Made by a program: the position numbers and the translations under genes. Positions 15,973 through 24,593 of a DNA stretch of 34,319 bases are shown one piece after another. The notes beneath the pieces are model-generated. The model saw only the letters and a program-made list of their open reading frames with translations. It did not search any database and was not told the origin of the DNA. The stretch is from positions 1-34,319 of IMG/VR virus record IMGVR_UViG_3300031521_003269; one strand, written 5' to 3'. Numbering within the stretch: position 1 is the stretch's first letter; every line of letters starts with the position of its first letter. This DNA is from a virus.

Positions 15973-16382
15973 CGATGCTTCACCACCTGTGCCACCGCGC
16001 TCTTGATCTTTTCATACGCAGCCTTCTTCTGTTCCTCGAAGGCCGGGTAAAGGTAGGGTCGGGGCATAACGTACTTGTCGCCCTTGTTCCAGCCGCCCGG
16101 CGCATGGCCGTACTCCACCAGATGGTCATGAGCGCCGCCAGCACCGTGGTGGACGGTTGTGACGGTTTTGTACTTGCCGACCGTGGTGCTGGTTTGGAGG
16201 CTGTCAGCCAGATCGCCAGTCTGCGAGTGAATCCGTCGCCTGGCAGCGTCGATCACCAGCCCGCCGCCCTGCTCCAGCGCGGACGCGATTTCCCGGCGCT
16301 CTGCCACGGTGGACGGTTGATCAAAGAACTGCTGCACCTCTTCCATGCCGGTTAAACTCAGGTCGACAATGCCGTATCCCAT
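15969..16382 (-). CDS. HK97 gp10-like head-tail joining protein
   Basis: A 137-residue protein with the gp10 pattern (PF04883): an N-terminal helix (MEEVQQFFDQ), ALEQGGGLVIDAARRRIHSQTGDLADSL in the middle, HDHLVEYGHAPGG and a C-terminal MPRPYLYPAFEEQKKAAYEKI. It acts at the neck, joining the tail to the head. GGAGGTGGAGGC precedes the ATG, and the start overlaps the upstream gene. Confidence 0.85.
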   Translation of the reverse strand: MGYGIVDLSLTGMEEVQQFFDQPSTVAERREIASALEQGGGLVIDAARRRIHSQTGDLADSLQTSTTVGKYKTVTTVHHGAGGAHDHLVEYGHAPGGWNKGDKYVMPRPYLYPAFEEQKKAAYEKIKSAVAQVVKHR

Positions 16383-16993
16383 GCCTCCACCTCCTTGCAG
16401 ACAAGCTCGTATTTAAGACCATTCTTGGTACGATTCTGAATGCTGTAGAGCAAGCCATCCAGCATAACAAAGGGTTCATCGCCGTAGTCATCCGCGTAGA
16501 TGAACGCCTTCATTTCGGGTTTCTGGATATAAGCCATACCCTGATACTGCTCCGAAACGCCAAGGGAGCGCACCTCCGCCGCCACGGTGCGCCGGTTGGC
16601 AGCGCCGGGTCGGTTGGTTTTCGCACCCATGCTGTCGGTACCCATAACGCCCGGCACCAGTTTGAGCGGCTCGGTCATGAGCGATGCGGTCAGGGTCAGG
16701 TCGGAAATCGGCTGGCCATTGTCATCGTCCTGTCCGTGAAACGCGCGGATGATCTCATAAGAGGGTTCGAAATCCGAAAGCGTATTCGTATTTCGCAGGA
16801 CCACCGCGTCGCCCTTTTCAAGGGAGCGCGACTGACAGACCCTTACACGGGCATTGGTTTGCACTCCCTCGCTCTCATTTTCCTTGGAGGGCTGGGTCTC
16901 AAACGAAAGCTCCTTATACCATGACTGATACACTGGTACAAAGACACGGTCGTTTCTTCGCAGAACGGTACATATCCCGCTGTCAAGGATCAT
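16358..16993 (-). CDS. Head-tail stopper/adaptor-like neck protein
   Basis: I place the start at the ATG at 16993 (MILDSGICTVLRRNDRVFVP), which has AGGTGG upstream and overlaps the end of the connector gene; the open frame extends further upstream only as a shadow of that gene. The 211-residue product has a beta-rich N-terminal part and a C-terminal region (MKAFIYADDYGDEPFVMLDG ... LYSIQNRTKNGLKYELVCKE) that resembles stopper proteins of the head-tail interface. It is longer than the usual 110-residue stopper. The position between connector and gp10 supports a neck role. Confidence 0.7.
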   Translation of the reverse strand: MILDSGICTVLRRNDRVFVPVYQSWYKELSFETQPSKENESEGVQTNARVRVCQSRSLEKGDAVVLRNTNTLSDFEPSYEIIRAFHGQDDDNGQPISDLTLTASLMTEPLKLVPGVMGTDSMGAKTNRPGAANRRTVAAEVRSLGVSEQYQGMAYIQKPEMKAFIYADDYGDEPFVMLDGLLYSIQNRTKNGLKYELVCKEVEAWDTALST

Positions 16994-17264
16994 GCTGTTG
17001 CAACCACCTTTCCCGCCTGCGCAAGCGGAGCCAGTCGGGCATGGCTCCGCTTGCGTCGCGGTTTTGGTATTGCCAAACGACGTAGTCAGCACAGAACATG
17101 AGGTCATCCGGTTTTGTGGAATCCAGCACAATGCCGGATCTCGCCAGCTCGGCGACCGCCGCCTCAATGCGTTTTGTCAGGTAGTCATCCAGCGTCGTGT
17201 CGGACGCAAGCCGGTTGAGTCTGGCTTTCACCAGCGCCAGTGTGGTTGTCTGATCGTATGCCAT
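16983..17264 (-). CDS. Head-tail connector (gp6-like)
   Basis: A 93-residue helical protein, MAYDQTTTLALVKARLNRLA followed by DDYLTKRIEAAVAELARSG and DLMFCADYVVWQYQNRD. This is the pattern of phage gp6-like DNA-packaging/connector proteins that form a ring below the portal. I chose the ATG at 17264 because GAGGAGGG lies nine bases upstream; a GTG two codons earlier is possible but too close to that site. Confidence 0.8.
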   Translation of the reverse strand: MAYDQTTTLALVKARLNRLASDTTLDDYLTKRIEAAVAELARSGIVLDSTKPDDLMFCADYVVWQYQNRDASGAMPDWLRLRRRERWLQQHDP

Positions 17265-17289
17265 CCGCACGCGCCCTCCTCATGGTGGA

Positions 17290-17442
17290 TTACTCGTTGC
17301 CCAGCAACGTTGGATAATCGTGTTTACCGACAATCCCTGTTTCGGGTAGACGCTTCTGACGCTGCAACTGCTGCACCGCGCGCACGGTGCGCAGGTCGTA
17401 TACCCCGCTGACCGCCACGTCAAGGCCAGAGGAGGAAAGCGC
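17290..17442 (-). other. In-frame PG-binding half after an amber codon
   Basis: Directly after the TAG at 17443-17445 the frame remains open for 50 codons to a TAA at 17290. It completes a PG_binding_1 pattern begun upstream: GLDVAVSGVYDLRTVRAVQQ, then ETGIVGKHDYPTLLG. This half has no ribosome binding site or start, so it is either lost from the protein or made by readthrough or suppression of the amber codon. Confidence 0.6.
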
Positions 17443-17712
17443 CTATTGCAATGCCTTCACATCCTCGCCGTCCGCACCGAATTTCAGCGTGCGATTATAC
17501 GGGTATGCTGCTGCCTTCCGATTTCCCTTCGCAAGTTTGGTCTCTGTAACCTGCGCGGCATCTTCCACGGGTTCAACCGCCGCTGTCTGTTCAGTGACTT
17601 CCACAGGTTCAACCACCGCCGCTTGTTCGGCGGTTTCTATGGGTTCAATCGCTGCCGCCTGTTCGGTGGTTTCGGTGGGTTCAACCACCGTATTTTTCTT
17701 TCTGGTTGCCAT
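17443..17712 (-). CDS. Pro/Glu-repeat protein with truncated peptidoglycan-binding-like domain
   Basis: An 89-residue product. After a basic start (MATRKKN) it carries about four copies of a repeat close to VEPVETTEQAA (residues 9-52), a flexible acidic linker, then the first third of a PG_binding_1 domain (NRTLKFGADGEDVKALQ). The TAG that ends it splits the domain; the rest follows in frame. The gene lies just after the major capsid gene, where some phages encode head-decorating or fibre proteins, so a capsid surface protein is a reasonable guess. Two nearby genes use TAG as a true stop, so recoding of amber across the phage is unlikely. Confidence 0.6.
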   Translation of the reverse strand: MATRKKNTVVEPTETTEQAAAIEPIETAEQAAVVEPVEVTEQTAAVEPVEDAAQVTETKLAKGNRKAAAYPYNRTLKFGADGEDVKALQ

Positions 17713-17726
17713 CTTTCACACCGCAC

Positions 17727-19187
17727 TTACGCGTTGGCCGTGTCGGCCACGAAAGTCACGCTGATGGTGGGCGTACCGCCGCCGATGGCGATGGCCGCAA
17801 ATCCCTCGGCAATCACCAGCAGACCGTCATAGCGCGCGGTGCCTTTATACAGCGTGATATCCTCAAGAAACAGCACATGTTCGGACATGGCCAGCTGAAC
17901 GCCCTTGCGCTCCGCCAGCAGGTATTCGTCGGCGTAGCCGTAGACGATATCGCCGTCCGGGATGAAGTCCAGCTCGATAATCTTACCGCCGATGACCGGC
18001 ATGGTATTCTGAATACCCGACACGATCGCGCCGCTGGCGTTGATGCTCATGGCTTCGATGTTAATCGTCTGGTGGGTGGATTCGTTCATGAGCCACACCT
18101 TCACGCCACGGCTGTACTTGCCCTTGGCGACCTTCGTAGCTTTAGCAATGCCCTTGAACAGCTCAATGCCCGTAAGCTGGGTATAGTTGCCTGCCGTACC
18201 GCCGCGCACGGCTAGAATGTTTTTCGTGTGCAGATCCACCCACTGACGGGCGTTCTCACCGTAGCCGTCAGGCTCGGCGGTCTGCGCCAGCCGGGCTACA
18301 ATGCCCAGCGGCATTTTGATGCCGGTGCCGTAGACAATGGCCTTGTCCAATGCGTAGCCGATAGCCTGACCGATAGCGTTTAGAATCTCGGTAGCCAGCG
18401 AAAGGTCGCTGTCCTCCAGCAGGCTGTTGTTGATCGGGATGTAACCCGCCACCTTGTAGCCATCCACCTCGACCTGCGAAAAGGAAAGGCCGATCTCGTT
18501 GATCTTGCCCTTCATTTCCGTCCATACGGCTTCAGGAATGCTGCCCGCAACGTTCTGACGGGCGGTACCCTTCACCGCCTTGAAGTAAACCTTGGAAATG
18601 AGCTTGGAAAACTTGTCGATGTTCTCGCGGATCAGGGGAAGCACATTATCGGGAATGTTCAGCTCCGCGCCGGTGACCGCGCGCTGCTGGCGACCGAGGT
18701 CACGTACACGCTGCAGGAAGTCCTTCACATCCTGCCGGGCGAGGAACGAATCGCGCTCCTGAAGGTTCATGCCGAAGAACCGGTTACGGTTTGCCATAGG
18801 GTGTTCATCCTCTCTTTCATGGGTCGGGTTGGAAGCGGGTGCGGCAGGCGGCGCGGGGTTCGCCGCTCGGGCGTTGAGATCGTCCAGCTCCTGCTGGAGC
18901 GTGCGAATCTGTTCCTCAATACCCGCCACCTGCTGGTTGTGGGTATCCTGTTCCTGAGTGAGCGCCGCGCGGTCGGTTTCCAGCAAAGTCACGTCGCCTT
19001 CGACTGTCTGCCGGTCCTTCTCCGCCGTTTCCGCCGTCATTTCATTAAGCGCAGCGGTCAACTCCGCCTCGCGGGTATCCAGCGCAGCGGCGCGGGTAGC
19101 AAAATCTGCGTCGCCGGTGCGTAAGGCATCCCGCTGCGCGGTCAGGGCTTGAATCTTCTTACCGAGAATCAGTTGTCTGAGTGCCAT
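17727..19187 (-). CDS. Major capsid protein, HK97 fold, with N-terminal delta (scaffold) domain
   Basis: A 486-residue protein. Residues 1-105 form a coiled-coil delta domain rich in Q, E, A and D that acts as internal scaffold. A Pro/Ala linker (about 108-125) leads to MANRNRFFGM at 131, near where the protease probably cuts. The rest is the HK97 shell (PF05065): IPDNVLPLIRENIDKFSKLI, VDGYKVAGYIPINNSLLEDS, AIGYALDKAIVYGTG, MPLGIVARLAQ and the late ADEYLLAERKGVQLAMSEH. It builds the icosahedral head. It overlaps the protease gene by 29 bases, so the two are co-translated. A lysine for HK97-type crosslinking cannot be assigned. Confidence 0.95.
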   Translation of the reverse strand: MALRQLILGKKIQALTAQRDALRTGDADFATRAAALDTREAELTAALNEMTAETAEKDRQTVEGDVTLLETDRAALTQEQDTHNQQVAGIEEQIRTLQQELDDLNARAANPAPPAAPASNPTHEREDEHPMANRNRFFGMNLQERDSFLARQDVKDFLQRVRDLGRQQRAVTGAELNIPDNVLPLIRENIDKFSKLISKVYFKAVKGTARQNVAGSIPEAVWTEMKGKINEIGLSFSQVEVDGYKVAGYIPINNSLLEDSDLSLATEILNAIGQAIGYALDKAIVYGTGIKMPLGIVARLAQTAEPDGYGENARQWVDLHTKNILAVRGGTAGNYTQLTGIELFKGIAKATKVAKGKYSRGVKVWLMNESTHQTINIEAMSINASGAIVSGIQNTMPVIGGKIIELDFIPDGDIVYGYADEYLLAERKGVQLAMSEHVLFLEDITLYKGTARYDGLLVIAEGFAAIAIGGGTPTISVTFVADTANA

Positions 19188-19761
19188 GGTGTTCGATCCT
19201 TCCTTTCATGCGCGCTTTCCATTCGTCCAGCGCACGCTTCTTGATCTGTGCCAAATCGCCTTTTCGGGCGGAAATGGAGGTGTCTGCATAGGCAGGGAAC
19301 GTCACACAGGACACCTCATAGAGTTTGACCTTGAGCAATATCCAGTGGATGGAGCCATCCTCGCGGTATTCGGTTTTTTCATCGAGGATTTCAAAGCCGA
19401 AGGAACACTGATCTACATCGCCGCGCTGAACGCGGGAGTAGAGGTTCATCGCGTCGGAATCCTCTGCGTTGACGTGGATACGCCCCCACAGGCCGTGTTC
19501 ATCCACGCGCAGTTCCAACGTGCCTGCCTTCGTGCGCCCCAGCACCAGCCGGGTCTCGTGGTCGATCAGGGCACGGATATCGTCGGCAAGCGTACCGTCA
19601 AACGCATGAGGGTCAACGCTTTCCGTAGCCCCCGGCCACAGCTCGTAGGTACCTGTGAAGGTGGCAAAGTATCCCTCGATGTACTTTTCCGCGCCCTGCT
19701 CCACAGCGCGAAAGCTGGTCGGATAGCAGTGCGACCTGCGGAATCCGGGTTCATTGGGCAT
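19159..19761 (-). CDS. HK97-family prohead protease
   Basis: A 200-residue protein with the caudovirus prohead protease pattern (PF04586): YIEGYFATFTGTYELWPGAT, DIRALIDHETRLVLGRTKAG with the catalytic His in the LIDHE motif, DVDQCSFGFEI with the catalytic Ser in QCSFGF, and VKLYEVSCVTFPAYADTSI. It cleaves the delta domain from the capsid protein during maturation. The ATG at 19761 has GGAGG eight bases upstream and overlaps the portal stop by 11 bases. Confidence 0.92.
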   Translation of the reverse strand: MPNEPGFRRSHCYPTSFRAVEQGAEKYIEGYFATFTGTYELWPGATESVDPHAFDGTLADDIRALIDHETRLVLGRTKAGTLELRVDEHGLWGRIHVNAEDSDAMNLYSRVQRGDVDQCSFGFEILDEKTEYREDGSIHWILLKVKLYEVSCVTFPAYADTSISARKGDLAQIKKRALDEWKARMKGRIEHHGTQTTDSR

Positions 19762-21016
19762 TATCATCACCTCCATCCTTAGGTTTCTTTGCAGGCTTGT
19801 TTTCTGCACCGGCGCTTACGAGCTTTTTCTGATTGCCCAGCTCATCTGCGGGCAGGTAGTTCTCCAATGCCAGCAGCTCATCCATTTCATCATCCGGCGA
19901 CATGCCGATCCAGTCGCGCCATTCGTTGCGACGCATGGCCATGCGGTCGACCATTTCAGATCCGGCCTGCACAATCTCGGATAAATCGTAGGCATACAGA
20001 CTGCGCGGGTTAAACCGCCAGTACAGATCCGGCGAGATCAGGATTTTGCGCGTCAGTTCCTGCTCAATGAGCTTTGCCCTGGGCATTACGCGCGTTTTGA
20101 CAAAGGCGTTGAATTCATCCTTCTTGAAGTCGCCTACGCCGACCAGAAATGGAGGAACGCCGAAGATAGCCGCAACCGAACGTTTATCCAGTTCCAGGTT
20201 GGACTTGATCGCCAGATCGTTGAGCGTCAGCGGCTTCACCTGTTCCACCGTGAACGCCTCGGAGGGGATGAACCACGGTCGGCCGTGATCTGTTTCATCC
20301 AGATACTGATTCGCAATCTTTCGGCGACCCTCCGCATTTTGGTACTCTTCCTTCAGACCATCCACCTTGACGATCAGGGAAGGGGTAGGCGATTCGAGCA
20401 GCGCGCGCTTGGTCTGGTTCGCCTGCCGGATGCATTTCACCACGTCGTTCAGGGCCACGTTGTACCCGGTGCCGTGCCACGGCTCCTCCGGATCCGGACG
20501 TAGCACAAAGTGCAGCACCTCATCCGGCTGCAGCGTTTCTGCGCCATAACGGATCAGGTAGCTGTTACCGTTCGCCATAAAGGACAAGCGGCTCGGTTTG
20601 AGCGGTACCAGTTCGTCCAAAAAGCCGTCCGGTGTGAATTTCGGATATGTCACCTGGTTACCCGCGCCATCCAGCAGCAGCGTCCATACGATGAGCGACA
20701 CCAGCGCCTGCCGGGTCATGTACCGGTTGGGTTCAACGTCGAGCTTGCGTGCCAACCCGTCCTTCACACGCACGTCGCCCTGCGCCGTGTTTCGCATCAG
20801 GTGCAGCGTCATCGCACCGATGAGGTCGGCATAGACCGAGGCACACATTTGCACCTCCGGACATTGGGTGAGCGGCCTGTAGCCCTCCTCGGAGCAGAAA
20901 AAATCCCATGCAGCGTTGCTGCACAGGAGAGAACCCGTATTCACTTGCATTTCCCGCTTTTGCGCGATGGGAGCGTCACGGCTCTTTGGACTGGCATATC
21001 TGCGCTTTTTACTCAA
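19751..21016 (-). CDS. Portal protein, HK97 family
   Basis: A 421-residue protein with the portal pattern (PF04860): CPEVQMCASVYADLIGAMTL, the stem-helix region LVSLIVWTLLLDGAGNQVTY, DEVLHFVLRPDPEEPWHGTG, and EQVKPLTLNDLAIKSNLELD then RSVAAIFGVPPFLVG. A Lys/Pro/Asp-rich tail follows. It forms the 12-subunit DNA gate of the head. The gene overlaps the large terminase by eight bases and the protease by eleven. Confidence 0.93.
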   Translation of the reverse strand: MSKKRRYASPKSRDAPIAQKREMQVNTGSLLCSNAAWDFFCSEEGYRPLTQCPEVQMCASVYADLIGAMTLHLMRNTAQGDVRVKDGLARKLDVEPNRYMTRQALVSLIVWTLLLDGAGNQVTYPKFTPDGFLDELVPLKPSRLSFMANGNSYLIRYGAETLQPDEVLHFVLRPDPEEPWHGTGYNVALNDVVKCIRQANQTKRALLESPTPSLIVKVDGLKEEYQNAEGRRKIANQYLDETDHGRPWFIPSEAFTVEQVKPLTLNDLAIKSNLELDKRSVAAIFGVPPFLVGVGDFKKDEFNAFVKTRVMPRAKLIEQELTRKILISPDLYWRFNPRSLYAYDLSEIVQAGSEMVDRMAMRRNEWRDWIGMSPDDEMDELLALENYLPADELGNQKKLVSAGAENKPAKKPKDGGDDNAQ

Positions 21017-22796
21017 GATAATCCCATCCCTTCGTATTACCTGCTTTTTCCATATCCTCTTTCATTCGCACGACGGCGAACACATCCGCGTCGAAGATAT
21101 CGATGCGGTGAGTATCTTCCACCTTTTCATACTGGATCATGTCATCCGTCTTTTCAATGGCGGCGACATTCTGTACACAGTACTCGTAGGCTTCGGAACC
21201 GAGGTAATTAAGCTGGTTGTTCTTGGCTTTGTTTTCAATGTGCCGGAAGCCCTCCGACTTGCGATAGAAGTACTGGGTCTGGTCAATGATCTTGAAACCT
21301 GCTTTTTTCATACCGAGGAAATACTCGCGGCAGAACTTGCGGTCATGACCGACCTGTACGATTTTGAAACCGAGCTTTTTCATGGCAATAAACCAGTTTA
21401 CAATCTCTGCGTGGTTGGTGGTAGGTGCGTTGCTCATATCCAGCCAACCGTCATCTTTCCAGCCAAACAGCGGAATGTTATCCTCCTCCGCCTTGACAGA
21501 AGCAGCCACAATGGGAAACCACGCATGGGAAATGGCAATGTCGATATCCCCGTACTGGCCATGCAGAACACCAGCGGTAAGATCATACAGTTTGGCAAGG
21601 TCAGCGCCGCCATACCACCGGATGTTTAGCCCTGCCAGGTGCTTGAGTTTTTTAGCCAGCGGCCATGCCGGATCGATCTCCAGCGCTTCCCCGGCTATGC
21701 GATTGCTGGTTCTAAACTCGGCGATATTGAAGTACGCTTTGACAGAAGCCGTGAAGATATTGAGCGACTTAGCAAGAAAGTCCTTACGCTGCTGGGGATC
21801 GTTAGCCGCCTGCTCCGCGTCGTTCATGATATCAGCCGGTCGGATGGTCACGCCATAATTGGGATTCGCCTTCTGGTGCTGGATGGGATTGATGTAATCG
21901 ACGTTCCCTTTTTCATCCTGATCCGCTGCGCAGACGAAAATGAAATAGGCCCAGTTGGTAACGGAGCCGTTGAGGATCTTCCGGCAATAGGCAAGGCGCT
22001 GTGCACAGAAGGACGTACCATCATCACCGGCTGTGGTAATGCCGATGACCAGCTTATTGGTATACGCTTTTGTAGCTTCCTTAAGGATGTTGTACTGCTT
22101 AGGGGATTTGTACGCGTGGATTTCATCAGCCACCACAATATTGCAATTGAATGAATCCTGCGCATCCGGATTGCTGGCTAGCGCAACCAGATGCAGGGAG
22201 CCTCCGCCGATGTCCTCGTTGGCGACCGAGTGCTCCATGTTGTTATCGAGGATCCGCCAGCCGTCGATTTGCGCTTCCTTGCGGCTGCCGTACTGCACCT
22301 GTTCGATGTTGTACGACCAGTTACCGAAGGTTTCCATAGCCTGCTTGAGCGCAGCGCCGACTACGTATACCTTGGAACCGCTCAAACGCTGGAGGAGGCC
22401 AAGCGCCCACGACAGCGCTGAAACGAAAATCGTTTTGCCGTTTTTACGCGGAATGAAGATAAATGCCTCTTTTACCACACGCTCATTGGTGCTAGGGTAA
22501 AAGAAGATGAGCATGCCATAGACGCAGAACTTCTCCCAAGGTTCCAACAGAAACGGCTTCCCACGCAGCGGGGTCGTGTCCAGCGTTTCGCCCTGCCGGT
22601 GCTTGAACGTCGCCTCGATGATGCCGATCACGAAATCCGCGTCCTTGGTACGCACCTCGAACATGGGAGAGTGGATCATATCCAGAAACCGCTGACAGCC
22701 GAGGATACGATCCTCTCCGGCGACGATGCTCCCGTCCACAACACCTCGCGCGTATTGCAGCACCGTATTAGCGTACTTCCCCTTGATCTCAGCCAC
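21009..22796 (-). CDS. Terminase large subunit
   Basis: A 595-residue two-domain packaging enzyme (Terminase_1, PF03354). The ATPase domain carries Walker A IPRKNGKT at about 115-122 and Walker B NIVVADEIH at about 219-227. The C-terminal nuclease domain includes IRWYGGADLAKLYDLTAGVL with an expected metal-binding Asp. It pumps DNA into the prohead through the portal and cuts it. The gene overlaps the small-subunit gene by eight bases, and both ends overlap neighbours, the typical compact packaging block. Confidence 0.95.
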   Translation of the reverse strand: MAEIKGKYANTVLQYARGVVDGSIVAGEDRILGCQRFLDMIHSPMFEVRTKDADFVIGIIEATFKHRQGETLDTTPLRGKPFLLEPWEKFCVYGMLIFFYPSTNERVVKEAFIFIPRKNGKTIFVSALSWALGLLQRLSGSKVYVVGAALKQAMETFGNWSYNIEQVQYGSRKEAQIDGWRILDNNMEHSVANEDIGGGSLHLVALASNPDAQDSFNCNIVVADEIHAYKSPKQYNILKEATKAYTNKLVIGITTAGDDGTSFCAQRLAYCRKILNGSVTNWAYFIFVCAADQDEKGNVDYINPIQHQKANPNYGVTIRPADIMNDAEQAANDPQQRKDFLAKSLNIFTASVKAYFNIAEFRTSNRIAGEALEIDPAWPLAKKLKHLAGLNIRWYGGADLAKLYDLTAGVLHGQYGDIDIAISHAWFPIVAASVKAEEDNIPLFGWKDDGWLDMSNAPTTNHAEIVNWFIAMKKLGFKIVQVGHDRKFCREYFLGMKKAGFKIIDQTQYFYRKSEGFRHIENKAKNNQLNYLGSEAYEYCVQNVAAIEKTDDMIQYEKVEDTHRIDIFDADVFAVVRMKEDMEKAGNTKGWDYLE

Positions 22797-23169
22797 CGAA
22801 AGCCTTAAGCGCCTCCGCCAGCGCCGATGCCTTCACCGGACGCATGGAAGCCTCGTTGATTTTCTTTAAGCCCGATGGCGTTAATCCCAGCTCGCGCGAG
22901 TAAGCAAGGATATCCTCGCGCATCCCCTCCAGCGCGAGGTAGTAGGGATTTTTTGTGACATTGGTCGCGCCTGACTTGTTGGTATACCGGATGACTACGT
23001 TACCGCCCGACTCCTCAAAGCTTTTGAGGGTACGGTCATAGTCGTACAGGGTACGCGCCAGCGTATCGACGGTATGAGAGAACTCTACATGATAAACGCC
23101 CAACGCTTTCATTTTTTTGATGATATCGTTGCGGTAATGCTGCTCGGTTTGGGGTTGCTTTTTAATCAA
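22789..23169 (-). CDS. Terminase small subunit, P27 family
   Basis: A helical DNA-binding protein that matches the P27-family pattern (PF05119): DIIKKMKALGVYHVEFSHTV, LARTLYDYDRTLKSFEESGG, NPYYLALEGMREDILAYSRELGL and TPSGLKKI. It recognises the packaging site and hands DNA to the large subunit. I prefer the TTG start at 23169, which overlaps the methylase stop (CTTGATTAA); a longer frame from another TTG at 23214 has no ribosome binding site. The GGGAGGG upstream is a little far (14 bases), so the start is uncertain. Confidence 0.88.
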   Translation of the reverse strand: MIKKQPQTEQHYRNDIIKKMKALGVYHVEFSHTVDTLARTLYDYDRTLKSFEESGGNVVIRYTNKSGATNVTKNPYYLALEGMREDILAYSRELGLTPSGLKKINEASMRPVKASALAEALKAFGG

Positions 23170-24493
23170 GCCAGACCGCACTCCCTCCCGTGAACTTCTC
23201 CCAACGCTCGACAATTACGTCGCAGTAGCGCGGATCCAGCTCCATCATGTAGCAGACACGCTCCAGCTGCTCGGCCGCCATAAGCGTGGAGCCACTGCCG
23301 CCAAAGAAGTCGGCAACGATCTCGCCGCGCCGGGAGGAATTTTTGATGCCGCGACCGCATAGTTTGATGGGCTTCATAGTAGGGTGCTCGGCATTGCGTG
23401 CTGGTTTGTTCTCCAGAATGACGGAGCTTTGCTCAGTACGGGCGACCACCTCATAGGCAGGCACGCGAATCCGGATCGCTTCAAAACCGACATTCAGGGA
23501 AAGCAGGAAACCGTCGCCGTCCGGCTCCACCGACACAACATCCTCTGGACGGATGACCGTTGACTGTTTGCGATCGCCGCACCAGTTATGCTTTGCGCCT
23601 GGCTTCCAGCCATAGAGGATCGGCTCATGCTGCCAGTGGTAATCCTGCCGTCCCAGAACCAGCGCGTTTTTGACCCACACCAGGCATTGCTTGAGGGATA
23701 GACCGGCATCCTGAAACGCGCGCCGGAACTTCACGCCCTCGCTGTCCGCGTGGCAAACGTAAACCGCGCCCCCACTTTTCAGGTGCGCGGTCATGTTGGT
23801 GAAGGCTTCCAGCAGGAATTTGAAGAAGGTATCCTCCGCCATTTTATCGTTCAGGATGGAGAGCTTCTCGCCGGTGCCGCCGTGGTAGTCCACGTTGTAA
23901 GGCGGATCCGTAAAGATCATGTCGGCTACCCTTCCGGCAAACAGCCGCTCGGCATCTGCCGTCAGGGTGGCGCTGCCGCACATCAGACGATGGTCGCCAA
24001 GCTGAATAATGTCGCCGGTCTTTGTTCGCGGCTCTTCATGGGAGGCTAGCGATTCCTCCACATCGAAATCATCCTCCTGAAGCTCATCTTCGCGGTCATA
24101 CAGCGCCTGCAGGTCTTTGGGATCGAAGTTGGCGGCGCTGACTTCCTCTGGTGTAAACTCCGAAATCAGTTCTGCCAGCTTGTCATAGTTCCACACGCCT
24201 TTGATGCTGTTGAGCCGGACATTCGCCTGCTTTTCCTGCTCAGGCGAAAGATCCACCACGAAGCAGGGAGCGGTCGTATAGCCAAGATCAACCAGTACGG
24301 TCAGCCGCTGGTGGCCGCCGACCACAGTACCGGTGCGCTCATTCCACACGATAGGATCGATCATCCCAAGCTCGACAATGGACTTTTTAAGCGCCTCGTA
24401 TTCAGGGTCATTTTTTTGCAGGTTTTTACGCGGATTATACCCCGCTTTTTGTAGGTTTTCCAGAGCGATTTCCTTGAGAATACTGGGTTTCAT
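23162..24493 (-). CDS. ParB-N domain / beta-class DNA methyltransferase fusion
   Basis: A 443-residue protein. Residues 1-100 are a ParB/Srx-like domain with VVGGHQRLTVL at 57-67. The rest is an N4-cytosine/N6-adenine methyltransferase (PF01555): motif IV DPPYN at 196-200, then motif I FFGGSGST at about 396-403 near the C-terminus. That order (IV before I) is the beta class. It transfers a methyl group from SAM to DNA. There is no restriction partner, as usual for phage orphan methylases; it could protect phage DNA or mark packaging. It is embedded between HNH and the small terminase, with AGGGGGG before the ATG. Target site cannot be read. Confidence 0.9.
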   Translation of the reverse strand: MKPSILKEIALENLQKAGYNPRKNLQKNDPEYEALKKSIVELGMIDPIVWNERTGTVVGGHQRLTVLVDLGYTTAPCFVVDLSPEQEKQANVRLNSIKGVWNYDKLAELISEFTPEEVSAANFDPKDLQALYDREDELQEDDFDVEESLASHEEPRTKTGDIIQLGDHRLMCGSATLTADAERLFAGRVADMIFTDPPYNVDYHGGTGEKLSILNDKMAEDTFFKFLLEAFTNMTAHLKSGGAVYVCHADSEGVKFRRAFQDAGLSLKQCLVWVKNALVLGRQDYHWQHEPILYGWKPGAKHNWCGDRKQSTVIRPEDVVSVEPDGDGFLLSLNVGFEAIRIRVPAYEVVARTEQSSVILENKPARNAEHPTMKPIKLCGRGIKNSSRRGEIVADFFGGSGSTLMAAEQLERVCYMMELDPRYCDVIVERWEKFTGGSAVWLD

Positions 24494-24593
24494 GCGTTAC
24501 CCCCCTTTTCCTTTTTTTCACCTTGGAGGGAAGAGGCGATCCCTCCCGGTCGGCAAAGCGTCTCAAAGCCTTATGCCATAAGGGGGGGATCAC
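24435..24593 (-). CDS. Small basic protein overlapping HNH and methylase genes
   Basis: A 52-codon frame starting GTG at 24593, overlapping the HNH stop as GTGA, with GGGAGGA nine bases upstream. It reads VIPPLWHKALRRFADREGSP followed by a lysine/arginine-rich stretch, and overlaps the start of the methylase gene by 59 bases. The good ribosome binding site, coupled start and sensible first 30 residues suggest a real small phage protein. I recognise no family, and the C-terminal part is dictated by the overlapping gene. Confidence 0.45.
   Translation of the reverse strand: MIPPLWHKALRRFADREGSPLPSKVKKRKRGVTHETQYSQGNRSGKPTKSGV

Noticed and set aside
17443-17445. Amber codon reassigned to glutamine throughout the phage
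   Set aside because: The fibre gene (stop at 6779-6781) and the T frame (14414-14416) end in TAG at places that fit the following ribosome binding site or gene, so TAG is a normal stop here.
20510-21211. Plus-strand 233-codon frame opposite portal
   Set aside because: It runs over the end of two strongly supported genes on the other strand and has no start signal; an artefact of codon bias.
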